A DNA stretch of 64,000 nucleotides. Origin: Begonia masoniana (taxonomy: Eukaryota > Streptophyta > Magnoliopsida > Cucurbitales > Begoniaceae). The DNA lies in NCBI GenBank assembly GCA_022432975.1, contig CM039516.1, positions 29,776,051 through 29,840,050 on the forward strand. Reading direction: 5' to 3'. A program made the position numbers and the translations under genes. A model generated the notes under the pieces. It did not search any database and was not told where the DNA came from. It worked only from the letters and a program-made list of their open reading frames with translations. Below are positions 23,670 through 41,593 of the stretch, piece by piece. Position 1 is the stretch's first letter. Each line of letters begins with the position of its first letter.

Positions 23670-24020
23670 CCTCTATCAAGAGCTGGAGTGCAAAAGAAGG
23701 GGGAAGAAAACCAGTTCCCTTCGCCGAGATTCCCTTCACCGGCAACGAGCGAATTCTTCGTCCAAATGCTTAGTTGTTTTGGGTTGGCCTCGGGTCCTTC
23801 ATTTTTGCATCCCACCGGCCTCTTCTGAGGAGTTTGCATGCCTGCCCATTTCTTTAAGAGCTCGGTAACCATTTATTCCTCCCTCGCTATTTTTGTTTTT
23901 ACGCTTCTCTGTTTTACGTTGTTTTTGTTATGTTTTGGGGTGTTCATTGAACACCGATCACTCTGTTTAGTTTATAGCTTCCACATGCATATTTTTGTGG
24001 TCGTTCCCCATCATTTAATC
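23670..24020. mobile_element. unidentified LTR-like insert, right part
   Basis: This resumes after the solo LTR duplication CCTCT. It is T-rich on the plus strand and has no recognised coding sequence. It ends where minus-strand gag spacer sequence resumes, near 24020. Confidence 0.35.
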
Positions 24021-24769
24021 TCTATTGCTCTTTATCCAGTGGTACCTTCTACCACCTTCTTGTATTCTACTTCTTTTATAGGCCAATTCTTCACACTAGA
24101 ACCCTTCTCTTCTACTTTGGATGGTGGTTTGTACGGACTTGTGGTCTTTGGGAAAAACCGGTTACTAGTCCTTTTCCTTTTCTTTTCATTTGTCTTTTCA
24201 CCTTCATGGCAAGTTGAATGGCCACTTCTAATGATTCAAAAGTTTGTAATTCCATTACATCCTTAATCTTTCTATTCAAGCCCCTTATGAATCTTGCAAT
24301 AACTTGTTCTTTGGGTTCCTCAAATCCACTTCTCATCTTGAGTGTCTCAAACTCGGTTAGGTATTCTTCCACCGATGAAGTGTCTTGTTTCTTGTTTTAT
24401 ATTTGTAAAAATAGTTATTGTTTATAGTGTCTTCATACAAATCTCTTCCTCATCATGGCTTTCATAACCCTCTAAGTCACAATATCTCCATCATTTTCAC
24501 GTCTTATTTGAGCCTTTAAATTATGCCACCATAAGCTATCATAATCGAAAAGTTCTAAGGAAACTAGTTGTATTTTCACCTTTTCTGAATAGTTATAGAA
24601 TTCAAACACTTTCTCTACTTTTTCTACCCAATCAAAAAATGCATCACCATTACAAGAACCATTAAAAAGGAAATTGGTACCTTAACATGGTTCAATTCAT
24701 CACTAGGGTCGCGCTTTGCATGTGGACTACCATAGTCTTCTCCTTTGGATTCCTCTTCTTCATTGGTAA
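24020..24769 (-). pseudogene. gypsy gag (minus strand)
   Basis: The minus strand from about 24720 reads NHVKVPISFL-like, GDAFFDW-like and KVFEFYNYSEKVKIQL, then YDSLWWHNLKAQIRRENDG (about 24560-24490), then an open stretch from 24372 (MEEYLTEFETLKMRSGFEE, VIARFIRGLNRKIKDVMELQ). These are hallmarks of the Retrotrans_gag domain. The zinc knuckle lies about 2.8 kb away at 21.2 kb because of later insertions. The 5' end abuts a foreign LTR at 24770. Confidence 0.82.
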
Positions 24770-27709
<2,940 letters not shown>

Positions 27710-27754
27710 TCTATCGGGTGATGTTTAATGAGTCACGTGGGATGCACATGTCAA

Positions 27755-29754
27755 TCGGTAGAAGTGAGTATTACGTCTTGTCGTTTTGTGATCGGTAGAT
27801 GTTGTTGTTTATACTATCGGTAGAAGTGAGTATTACGTCTTGTCGTTTTGTGATCGGTAGATGTTGTTGTTTATACTATCGGTAGAAGTGAGTATTACGT
27901 CTTGTCGTTTTGTGATCGGTAGATGTTGTTGTTTATACTATCGGTAGAAGTGAGTATTACGTCTTGTCGTTTTGTGATCGGTAGATGTTGTTGTTTATAC
28001 TATCGGTAGAAGTGAGTATTACGTCTTGTCGTTTTGTGATCGGTAGATGTTGTTGTTTATACTATCGGTAGAAGTGAGTATTACGTCTTGTCGTTTTGTG
28101 ATCGGTAGATGTTGTTGTTTATACTATCGGTAGAAGTGAGTATTACGTCTTGTCGTTTTGTGATCGGTAGATGTTGTTGTTTATACTATCGGTAGAAGTG
28201 AGTATTACGTCTTGTCGTTTTGTGATCGGTAGATGTTGTTGTTTATACTATCGGTAGAAGTGAGTATTACGTCTTGTCGTTTTGTGATCGGTAGATGTTG
28301 TTGTTTATACTATCGGTAGAAGTGAGTATTACGTCTTGTCGTTTTGTGATCGGTAGATGTTGTTGTTTATACTATCGGTAGAAGTGAGTATTACGTCTTG
28401 TCGTTTTGTGATCGGTAGATGTTGTTGTTTATACTATCGGTAGAAGTGAGTATTACGTCTTGTCGTTTTGTGATCGGTAGATGTTGTTGTTTATACTATC
28501 GGTAGAAGTGAGTATTACGTCTTGTCGTTTTGTGATCGGTAGATGTTGTTGTTTATACTATCGGTAGAAGTGAGTATTACGTCTTGTCGTTTTGTGATCG
28601 GTAGATGTTGTTGTTTATACTATCGGTAGAAGTGAGTATTACGTCTTGTCGTTTTGTGATCGGTAGATGTTGTTGTTTATACTATCGGTAGAAGTGAGTA
28701 TTACGTCTTGTCGTTTTGTGATCGGTAGATGTTGTTGTTTATACTATCGGTAGAAGTGAGTATTACGTCTTGTCGTTTTGTGATCGGTAGATGTTGTTGT
28801 TTATACTATCGGTAGAAGTGAGTATTACGTCTTGTCGTTTTGTGATCGGTAGATGTTGTTGTTTATACTATCGGTAGAAGTGAGTATTACGTCTTGTCGT
28901 TTTGTGATCGGTAGATGTTGTTGTTTATACTATCGGTAGAAGTGAGTATTACGTCTTGTCGTTTTGTGATCGGTAGATGTTGTTGTTTATACTATCGGTA
29001 GAAGTGAGTATTACGTCTTGTCGTTTTGTGATCGGTAGATGTTGTTGTTTATACTATCGGTAGAAGTGAGTATTACGTCTTGTCGTTTTGTGATCGGTAG
29101 ATGTTGTTGTTTATACTATCGGTAGAAGTGAGTATTACGTCTTGTCGTTTTGTGATCGGTAGATGTTGTTGTTTATACTATCGGTAGAAGTGAGTATTAC
29201 GTCTTGTCGTTTTGTGATCGGTAGATGTTGTTGTTTATACTATCGGTAGAAGTGAGTATTACGTCTTGTCGTTTTGTGATCGGTAGATGTTGTTGTTTAT
29301 ACTATCGGTAGAAGTGAGTATTACGTCTTGTCGTTTTGTGATCGGTAGATGTTGTTGTTTATACTATCGGTAGAAGTGAGTATTACGTCTTGTCGTTTTG
29401 TGATCGGTAGATGTTGTTGTTTATACTATCGGTAGAAGTGAGTATTACGTCTTGTCGTTTTGTGATCGGTAGATGTTGTTGTTTATACTATCGGTAGAAG
29501 TGAGTATTACGTCTTGTCGTTTTGTGATCGGTAGATGTTGTTGTTTATACTATCGGTAGAAGTGAGTATTACGTCTTGTCGTTTTGTGATCGGTAGATGT
29601 TGTTGTTTATACTATCGGTAGAAGTGAGTATTACGTCTTGTCGTTTTGTGATCGGTAGATGTTGTTGTTTATACTATCGGTAGAAGTGAGTATTACGTCT
29701 TGTCGTTTTGTGATCGGTAGATGTTGTTGTTTATACTATCGGTAGAAGTGAGTA
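27755..29754 (+). repeat. 62-bp tandem array, ~32 copies
   Basis: The unit is tcggtagaagtgagtattac + gtcttgtcgttttgtga + tcggtagatgttgttgtttatacta, period 62. It contains two related sub-repeats that each open with ATCGGTAGA(A/T)GT. The copies look identical. Diverged units before it (26610-26690 and 27708-27754) point to local origin. It has no coding potential. Confidence 0.95.
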
Positions 29755-29813
29755 AGCTATGCCGATTGCAGTTTGAACAATGAAAAAGGCGGCATATTCG
29801 TGAAAAAAATTGT

Positions 29814-31536
<1,723 letters not shown>

Positions 31537-32973
31537 CTAGAAACTGCATGTGTAGGGGTTGCATATGCATTGTGTTTTTACATTCATTATTCCCTTCTTG
31601 CTAAGCATTAGGCTTAAGTTTTGTGTTCCATGGTGTAGGTGACGACGAGTTGTCAGGTGAGCTCTACGATCAAGGCCAGTATTAGGATGCAGTCGGCGAC
31701 CATGATGTATGCCGGTGCGGTCAGCTTGTTAGGGCGCCTTGACCATGGTGTGGCTGGAAAGTGTGATGGTTTGGTAGCTTTGGTTGAGATTTTGGCTGTA
31801 TATATGTAGGGGATTTATAACTCTTTTGGTGTGTGTTTTGGATATATTGTATAAATGGTTTTTTTCAAGTTTTGGCTTTTTAAACAATCAACTGTTATGC
31901 GGATCAATTTTTATAAAAGAAAAGTGTTCGTTTTCACTAATTTTTACGTTTATGCTTATGTTTTTATTTTGGGATTTTAACGGGTCAAGGGTTGGAAAAT
32001 AATGTAAGATGGTTTGGGGTATGTTTGAAGTTAATGGAGGGTAAGAAATGAAGAAAATTGAAAAAAAGGGCAGGTTGGTCGAGGGAGGCGTGCATGGGCG
32101 CGGAAGGAGGCTCGCTGGCGCAGGCGTGGCTGCGCGCAGAGCTAAAGAAGATCAAATCGGCGATCGCCATAAGAAGAGAGGAGGTGAGGGAGAGAAGAAA
32201 CAAATTTGATTTTTAATATAATTGATTTGGAAATTTACTAAAATGCCCTTACTTTGTTTTTATATAAATTTCGTGTTTCGTTTCGTTAATTGGCTAGCTA
32301 TTCGGTTTCACCAAATCTTCTTATTTCACCATTTAGTCCAACTTATTATTTGGGTCCTAACGAAACTGCCCGTTCGCAAAACGGACCTCGTTTACTATTT
32401 TTTGCAATATCGTTCTTTTTATTACGAGAAACATAATTCTCGTAAATTTAGGGTTTGAACTCCGAAAAATCCCATAATATTCCTAAAATCCATATTAATT
32501 ATTAAGATTCTAATGACGCTTTCTTTTCGTAAAACGGAGTTAATCTGACATATTTACGAAAATGCCATTTCCTATTAAAATAATAATATCTCGTAAAGCG
32601 GGATATTACACTTTTTGTCTTTTGTGGGGGTATTTGTATTTGTTGTAAATAGTCATAGTTAAGGGTGATATGTCACCCTATACTGTGGACTTTCTTCATT
32701 TTGGTCGATAGCATTTTCGTTCGGTTAGGATGATCGTTTGGAGATTTCGTAGACTGTATTGTTGTGTAGGAGTATTCTGGATTGGTTGGGATTTGTTTTA
32801 TTTGCAGGTACTTAGCATTTTGGAGGCGCCATTTTCAGGCGTTACTCTGCCGAAATTTTCGGGGAGGACGCCGTGGTGCTTAATGGTTAGGATTAGGAAA
32901 AGTAGTGAGTCGTTTAGCTCAGGGTAATCCCTGTAACGAGCCGGGAATAGAGGCGGGTTTTCAGGGTGTTACA
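31537..32973 (+). mobile_element. long gypsy-type LTR (copy B), right half
   Basis: It has the conserved 'ctaagcattaggctta ... ggtgtaggtgacgacgag ... caggtgag' block at 31600-31660 and ends GGGTGTTACA at 32973, matching the GTTACA ends of the long LTRs. The left half is replaced by poly-T. Flanks of copies A and B do not match, so no target-site duplication can be assigned. Confidence 0.6.
32003..32610 (-). repeat. nested gypsy-type LTR fragment (minus strand)
   Basis: Read on the minus strand it begins TGTAATATCCCGC, has a TATA box (tttatataaaaac) near 32263 and a leader with a short open frame. It interrupts LTR copy B. No matching target-site duplication was found, so the edges are approximate. 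Confidence 0.45.
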
Positions 32974-33905
32974 ACAACCGACACATCGGCTATATTAAAA
33001 CATGCAATGTTTTGATCTCAGCCGTTGAATTTGTTGATGGATGCGTCAGATTGAAATAGTTAATATTTAAGTTAACCAGAAAAAACGGACAGAAGAGGAG
33101 AGTTCTCGCCGACGAGAGAAGACACCGAGTTTTGATTTATTCTTTGTTCTTTTCTCTTCTTTTCTTTTGGAGATTATAATGGTTTTTAATCATCTACATG
33201 TTTGTTTTTATCATCATGAACTAACTTTCTTTTTTAGGGCTACAATGTAGCCGAATTATGAATATTTAGGTTTTCTTTAATTCAAGTTATTGATTTTCTA
33301 TTTCGAGATTGTGTTGAGTAATTTATTCTGTTCTTAATACTTGCGATTGCCTGATCAACAAAAACATGTTTATAGGATTATTTTAAGATACGAGAGTTGC
33401 AAAATAATCGCGCACTGAATAATTTACCATGAAAAGGATATTAGGCTAGAGATAGCTAATGCGTTTATGTGGTATTTTAATTTCTCGTTCTTAATGTATT
33501 CAATTAATTCTCTGGATTAGAGACCGAGAGGTAATAATTCGTTAATTGAATAAGTTTGTCATTACTCGAGAGAGATTGATAAATAATTTTGTGAAATTGC
33601 CATCAACACATAGAAATAGAATTTAATAAATTGAATTAGGAATACTAAATAGGATTAATTTAGGTGAAATCGGAAACCCTAGAGCTTTCTTATTATATTC
33701 CCAAACTCATTTAATTTCTGCAAATTTACTTACATTATTTGTTTTGTGTTTTATTAAATCCAAAATCACCAAAGTTCTATATTCATTATAAATTGGGATT
33801 AATTTTATTTAATAATTAGTGAAACTAGTCCTCGTGGGTTCGACTCGTATTTATACACTTTATTACTTTTGCGACACGTTCATTTGCGTAGGATTTTTCG
33901 CAACA
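32974..33905 (+). repeat. Athila-like 5' LTR, left-truncated
   Basis: This AT-rich sequence ends 'cgcaaca' just before the tRNA-Asp primer site, with 'tcctcgtgggttcgactcg' and 'tatttatacac' upstream of the end. The left edge is hidden by LTR copy B. No matching 3' LTR was found right of 48.8 kb. Confidence 0.6.
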
Positions 33906-33911
33906 AGTTTT

Positions 33912-33928
33912 TGGCGCCGTTGCCGGGG
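33912..33928 (+). other. primer-binding site, tRNA-Asp type
   Basis: TGGCGCCGTTGCCGGGG is complementary to the 3' end of plant tRNA-Asp including CCA, as expected for Athila/Tat-type gypsy elements. Confidence 0.88.
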
Positions 33929-34016
33929 ATCTATTTTTCTGCTATTATTAGATTCATTAATTCTAGTTTATATTTGAATTCAGTTATTTTACTTTATTTT
34001 ATTTCTTTTCAGGTGT

Positions 34017-35588
<1,572 letters not shown>

Positions 35589-35841
35589 TGTAACGCCCGG
35601 GAATTTTAAAAAGGGAAAATTTGGAGAGAAAATAAAAGAATAATAAAATAATTGTTTTAAGTAATTTAAAAATAAAAGTGAATAAGTTTGGTTAACCTAA
35701 TTGGTTAATTGATTTAGATTCGGGCACTTCCAGTGAAATTAAGCCGTGGGTTATAATTAAGAACGAGATTTAACGGAATTTACGGAAGAACAAAACGGTA
35801 TATTAAAGGAGTTAATAGGAATTAATAGGAGTATTGTTATT

Positions 35842-35882
<41 letters not shown>

Positions 35883-38105
35883 AAATAATAATAATAACAA
35901 TAAAAACAAAACAAACAACAGAATTGATTTCTGTTGTTTGTCGAGCCCCGAACGCCGAAGGCAGGGCAGCGAAGGGGGAGTGGCGACACGAGCTGCGATC
36001 GGCGGCCAACGCCGGCGTTTTCCGGCGCCCTCCGGCCAGACGACGGCGACGGCTAGTCTCCGGCCTGACTCCGCGCACGAACCGACCAGGTGAGCTTGGT
36101 TTTCTCTCTTTTCAGTTTGGTTTAAGGCTGTGCGTGACGAGCTCGATTGAGCTCCGATCGCCGGCCGTTTTTGGTCGCCTCCGGCGAGGGTTTGCCTACC
36201 CTTGGTCCGGTTTTCAACGCCTGGCCGTAATGGTTCTCGTTTGAGCGAATTTCAGTGAATGCTCGATTTAGGGCACTCGGGTTTTGCTTAATGGAACTTC
36301 GATTTTAGGTTAGTTTAAGTTAATTGGATGTTAAGAGGATAGATTAGTGAGAAATTGAGAGAGTTTTGATGAAAAATCGAAAAAGAGAAATTTTGGGTAA
36401 AGGGGCAGTTTCGGGTTTTTGGTAAATTGACCTAGCTCGGGTCGTTTGTTTTAAAATTCCTTTTGGCAGATTAAAATAGGTTATTAGAGGAGTACGTGGC
36501 CGCTGGAATCGTTCGATTCCGATAACCGACGCAAAAGTTACGCGCGTTTGAAGTTTCGGGTCGGTTTTACCAAACTCGAATTAGTGGCCCGTTTAATTAG
36601 GTTTTAATTGGATTAGGCTAGAAATAGTAATTTGAGAGTAATTGGTAAATGTAGGCTTGATTTTGATGAAGCTTGAATGTTTGACATAGGTCGAGCCATA
36701 TGTGACGTAATGCGACAAAACCAACAAGCTACGGACGACAGGTAAGTTCTCGTGATCTTCTCTGGCCAATTGGCCTACACCGTACTTCCATTTAGCGTCG
36801 AGGATCTTAAAGGATTGTTTGTTTTATTGCTTTGGTTGGGTAGATAGGTTTATATTTGTCTTAGGTTATGCTATTCGGTCTTGATGGTATGCATGTTGGT
36901 TGTTTACTTTATGTTTATTAACTGTTCATGCATCACGTATTTCAAAAGTCATGAAAATGAATTTCCGCACGTGTTTTAAGAAAATGAAATGAACCTCTGT
37001 AATTAATCTACGTAATCTGTATCTGTATCTGGTTACGCGAGGTGGGGCTCAGGCATGGCTGTAGGGTTTGTGAGCATGTACCCCCCTCCTCTAGGTGGAA
37101 AGTGGTAGTTCGACCGCGGAATGTATCCTTTCCATTTAGAGGGCTGATATCTCGGTAACAATCTGTCTGCGACGTAATGAAAATGAATCTGTAATCTGAA
37201 TCTGTATCTGTTTCTGTATCTGAATCTGAGCATGTTTTCTGAATGGCATACGCACGCATGCATCTGCATTTACGAAGCTTACTGAGATTTCATTATCTCA
37301 TAGGTGTCTGTATGGTGTAGGTGACATTATAGGTGACGTAGATCCAGGTGAGGATGACGTTCTTCCTTCTGATGTCTGAGGCAGTTGATGGATGATGCTC
37401 GCGGCAGTGTGCTGGCGCAGTCGATGCTCAACCGACCCGTGGGGACGTATGTATAGATTTTGGGGTTATTGAGATGTTTTGGACTGAGAGTTGTATAGAC
37501 ATTTTAGGATGCTTGGTTCTGGTAGTTGATAGGTTTACTTTTGAGGTTTTAAACGTTTTGGAAACCTGTTTTTATAAACTGTTTTAGTAAAATTTTCATT
37601 GGAATCTGTTTAGTTGATTGATTGATGTTTAGATGGTTTGATTCGGGTTAGTGGATAAAATAGGTTTTGATGTTTTGATAGACTTGTTTTATAAAACGTT
37701 TTGTTAAGGTTTTTATCTAAAGTTTAATGGAATTGCTTGGTATTTTCTTTTGAAACAGGAAGGATATGTCACACTTTTAAACGGAACCATGCAGTTCGTT
37801 TTCATGAAAATGTACTTCATTTTAATCGTGTTTAGAGTCGGTTTTGGACAGAGTTACGAGAACATATGAATGTTTGGAAAGTTTATGTAAAATGTATAAT
37901 TGAAATGGAGATAGAAATGATATTGTGAAGAAGTGATAAGTTGATAAATTGAGGAATGATAGAAGGTTGAGTGGTTTTATGTAAACTGTTTTTGTATGAT
38001 AAATGAATTTTCTTTAAAGGTTTTCGAGGATGTTTTTAATTGATTTAGAGGCTTAAAAAGAAAAATTTCGTACGGAAAATTAGGAATAGTATGAGGGTCG
38101 TTACA
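35589..38105 (+). repeat. 5' LTR, 2517 bp
   Basis: It starts TGTAACGCCCGGG and ends GGTCGTTACA, nearly palindromic ends. Inside are an (ATT)n microsatellite (35844-35879), a GC-rich leader, an AG|GTAAG donor-like site near 36739 and CTGTATCTGAAT-type short repeats near 37016-37030 and 37190-37235. Confidence 0.92.
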
Positions 38106-38109
38106 ATTA

Positions 38110-38121
38110 TGGTATCAGAGC
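38110..38121 (+). other. primer-binding site, tRNA-iMet type
   Basis: TGGTATCAGAGC lies 4 nt after the end of the 5' LTR. Confidence 0.9.
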
Positions 38122-38272
38122 CCCCGGGTTTTAAAATCGGTTCTGTAGACTGCTCGACTGCACAGCCACTACGTGGACATCCTTCATCAACTGTAAGTAT
38201 GTTTATAGTTTTATTTGATTTCAGTTTCTTAGAGATGTTTGCATTTAACTTTTATAGGAGCTATTTATAGAT

Positions 38273-38485
38273 ATGGTGTGTCGAGGGAATGATCGAGACA
38301 ACCGAGACGTTACGATAGATCACCTTAAGGATTTCGTTGCCCAACAATCCCAACACATTAGCCTACAAGCGCAGCACATAATTAGGCAATCTTGTCAGCT
38401 CGAAATATTGGGTTTGTCACTCCCAGTAATCACGGTACGAAGAGGAAGACTCTTAATCGAAAGAAAGAAGTTACACCAAGGGTAA
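38273..38485 (+). pseudogene. short gag-like remnant
   Basis: A 70-codon frame with a glutamine- and histidine-rich helix (FVAQQSQHISLQAQHI) lies just after the primer site, where gypsy gag starts. It is too short for a gag domain. The assignment rests on position and composition. Confidence 0.4.
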
Positions 38486-39265
38486 TTGCCCCGAACAAAG
38501 ACGAGGATAATGCCCAACCCTCAGTTGCTTCAGGTGCAGTTTTATCCCTACAGTTAAAGGAATGAACTATATAAGAATAGAGGGTAGCCTGACTTAATAA
38601 GATTAGCCCGACTTAACCATGAAAAGTTGTACACATAGATTGTGTTACCATTAGATGAATACAGCTTATGACATATAAGATTTGAATAGATAGAAAATGA
38701 GCCATAGTCGATGAAATTTGAACCCTTAGAGTATTAAGCCTCGGAAGATGCTTTAGGTTGTCAAGGTATACTAAGTGCACTTAAGCAGGTAAGAAGATAT
38801 AGCAAGAACTTGTATGCCTTAGATCCATGAAAAGATGGATGCATTTAGACAAAAACCATGTCCAAGAACTTAACTAGCTTTATTGTTGAGAGGATATGAG
38901 AACGACTATTGCGATTGTAGTTTAGAAAGACGTGGTAGATCAATACAAGTCGTGGACATAGGATTTAAGTGATCGGGTAGGAGTGGTCGTATCGACCGAT
39001 ATTGAGGCAAAGAATGAGGGGATTTACTTATGGTTGGAGAGTAAATAAATTCCAAAACATTATGGAATAGAGGTCATGTGCAAGGTAATACCCAAGATGC
39101 CAAATTTTGCTGTTCTCAAGAGATAAGTATCGCCTAAGAAGACTGTTCAGCAAAAGGGCGATTACTAATTCGCAAAGAGAATCATAACTTTGGGGATCTA
39201 GGAATTTAAGTTAAATAAAGGGGAGTTTGGATTACAAGCTGGATGATGTTAGGAATCCTTGAACG
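38486..39265 (+). other. element interior without recognisable genes
   Basis: All frames contain frequent stops. I recognise no protein family here; it may be eroded pol or other captured sequence. Confidence 0.4.
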
Positions 39266-40041
39266 TTAGTCAACCCAAATGACATTGGAAGTTGATGTTA
39301 TTTCGAAGGATGAAGGATCTACCCATGGAAAAATTTGAGTTAGAAGTTTGGAGAGAATCAGGACAACAATACATTAATCATGAAGATCAAAGAGTGTACG
39401 TCGACTGGGGTGCTAGAGGAACACATTACTACCACTGTTATGTATCTCTTGATGGCCTTATCAGGTTCAAGGGCCCCTATCTAAACAAAACAAGAACTCA
39501 TTTACCTAGGGTTTTGGGAGATGAGAATGTTTGATGGTCAAGTTTGCTGAGGATGTGAAAAAAAAAAAATGTTGCGGAAATAAAACAACCAAGTAGCTTT
39601 GAAGCGCCGCCTTTGCTGATTCAATTCCGACTTTTCTACAATGGTTATGCTGTCGAGGGAACTCTTCTTGTCAATAGACAGTTGTAATTTTTCAGCTCTC
39701 TTCTAGGACGATTCAGATACGTGATTCAATAATTAAAGTTGAGTCAGATTTGAAATTTGAACATCTTCAAACCAAGAATTCTTTGGAGATAGTTGGGACT
39801 AGCAATCCACCAAAGAAAACAAATCTTTCAAGAAACTTAGTTTCTCTTCTTAGCTACGGAGGAGTTCCAAAAGAATATTTCATGCATATCCTCGTGAAAG
39901 CTCTAAACGAGGCTGACATTGCTTTCTCAAGCAAACGTGCAGCGTTAAAAGTTGCGATTCATTGTGGCGAGATGGATGATTTTCTTGTGGCCAGAATGAT
40001 ATTGTCAGGGGTTCCTCTTAAGGAATCATACTTGGTGACTT
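39266..40041 (+). pseudogene. captured RNA-dependent RNA polymerase (RDR) gene fragments
   Basis: Three blocks match plant RDR proteins of the RDR3/4/5 (gamma) type. Block 1 (39292-39534) has LEVWRESGQQYIN, THYYHCYVSLDG and FKGPYLNKTRTHLPRVLGD. Block 2 (about 39608-39688) reads PPLLIQFRLFYNGYAVEG. Block 3 (39690-40041) reads SRTIQIRDSIIKVE, NSLEIVGTSN, LLSYGGVPKEYFM, SSKRAALKVAIHCGEMDD and ARMILSGVPLKESYL, the start of the RdRP domain. Several hundred residues expected between blocks 1 and 2 are missing; a 14-bp 'ttgtaatttttcag' between 2 and 3 looks like a shrunken intron. The catalytic DxDGD motif is absent. Family assignment is by recognition, not by search. Confidence 0.8.
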
Positions 40042-41299
40042 AGGAGGGCAAGGATTTTTGGAAGGGAGGTGTTAAATTACATACAACAAGTTTGCAAACA
40101 AAAAGGTTGTAGGGATGAGATGTTATAAAAGAATTTAGAAGAATGCTTAGGACCTAATTTTGGAGGAAGGATGAAATTGATATTGTAAAGTTAAGAGATA
40201 GGAATAAGATTAAATTAGGAATCAAAAGGGGGCCAATCTATATATAACGAAGTTGAAGCCAATGATTTTGGGAACGGCTAAGGTTAAAGTAAATAAGCTT
40301 AAGTAAACGAATGAGGTAAGAACTATGAGATGTAAGATAAAATGGCCGGTTACGTTGATATTTGGGCTTCAAATAGTGTCATAGAGATAAGTGAGAAAAA
40401 TTAATTAGATTAAAGGGAAGGTTGAGTTATGAGTCAAGTAGTGGAGGATGGGAGATTTAGAGCATATTGGATGAAAGGAAGAGAAATTTACACGAAGACT
40501 GTGCAAATGAGCTTGAATGTGAAATTAGAACAAGAGGTATAGGAAAGTTCCGACTCATAGGTAACGTTGAATTGTTTAAGCGCCCATAAGGTATTGGGTA
40601 AATGGTTTAACGAATTTGTTTAGATTTAAGAATTTATTAATGATTGATGATGACCGAGGTAAGAGTTGTATAAACGAGCATATTGGACAAAATAGTAGAG
40701 ACTTAGAGGATACCTTGAGAGCATAAAAGGAAAGATTTAAGTAACAAAGGTTCTGTATAAAGGAATGGCATTAGAGTGGCTAAGGGAATGCTATAGTTGC
40801 GCAAGGTAAGTAGGTATAGAAAATGAGATTGATAATTTGGACAGTAGATAGTAGTGTAAAGAAGAGTTCGAAACAGAGGATTATGATGAGAGATCCAAGT
40901 ATCAAGTCTTTAGTGTTATAGAATTGAAGAAGCTTTAAGGGTTTGAAGTGATTAGGTACGAGTTGTTGTCACGGAATTTGAAGAGTTAGAAATTGATTAA
41001 ACTTAGCTTGAGGGACAAACTAGAGTTGAAGTTAAGTTAAATGAAATTTGAAGGTCTAGGCGACGAAGGGTTAGGTTGAAGTCGATGGATGTATGAGTAA
41101 TTGGCTTACAAAGTGCGAAGTTAGATGGATTGAAAGCTTTGGAGATATAGAGGACTATGAAGACCCGAAGGGTGAGAGAGATCATAGAAGTATCGAGGCT
41201 AGTGTTACGACATTATTTCTTAGGCAAGGTGAGTAAGAGTGATTAGAAGTTGACCAAACAGCAATTTTGGGGACAAAATTCCAATTAAGGAGGGAAGAA
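40042..41299 (+). other. element interior, 3' part, with polypurine tract
   Basis: No open frame is recognised. The end (ggggacaaaattccaattaa, then aaggagggaagaa) is the polypurine tract next to the 3' LTR. The segment around 40990-41100 matches 2425-2500 of the truncated copy, so it is a family-specific interior. Confidence 0.6.
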
Positions 41300-41552
41300 T
41301 GTAACGCCCGGGAATTTTAAAAAGGGAAAATTTGGAGAGAAAATAAAAGAATAATAAAATAATTGTTTTAAGTAATTTAAAAATAAAAGTGAATAAGTTT
41401 GGTTAACCTAATTGGTTAATTGATTTAGATTCGGGCACTTACAGTGAAATTAAGCCGTGGGTTATAATTAAGAACGAGATTTAAAGGAATTTACGGAAGA
41501 ACAAAACGGTATATTAAAGGAGTTAATAGGAATTAATAGGAGTATTGTTATT

Positions 41553-41593
<41 letters not shown>

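Noticed and set aside
35812..36244. ORF of 136 codons repeated at 41545-41982
   Set aside because: It is a frame across the (ATT)n tract and GC-rich leader of the long LTR; low complexity and no domain.
37008..37269. ORFs of 78-83 codons repeated at 42719-42980
   Set aside because: They lie in LTR sequence with CTGTAT-type short repeats, on the antisense strand, and have no family match.
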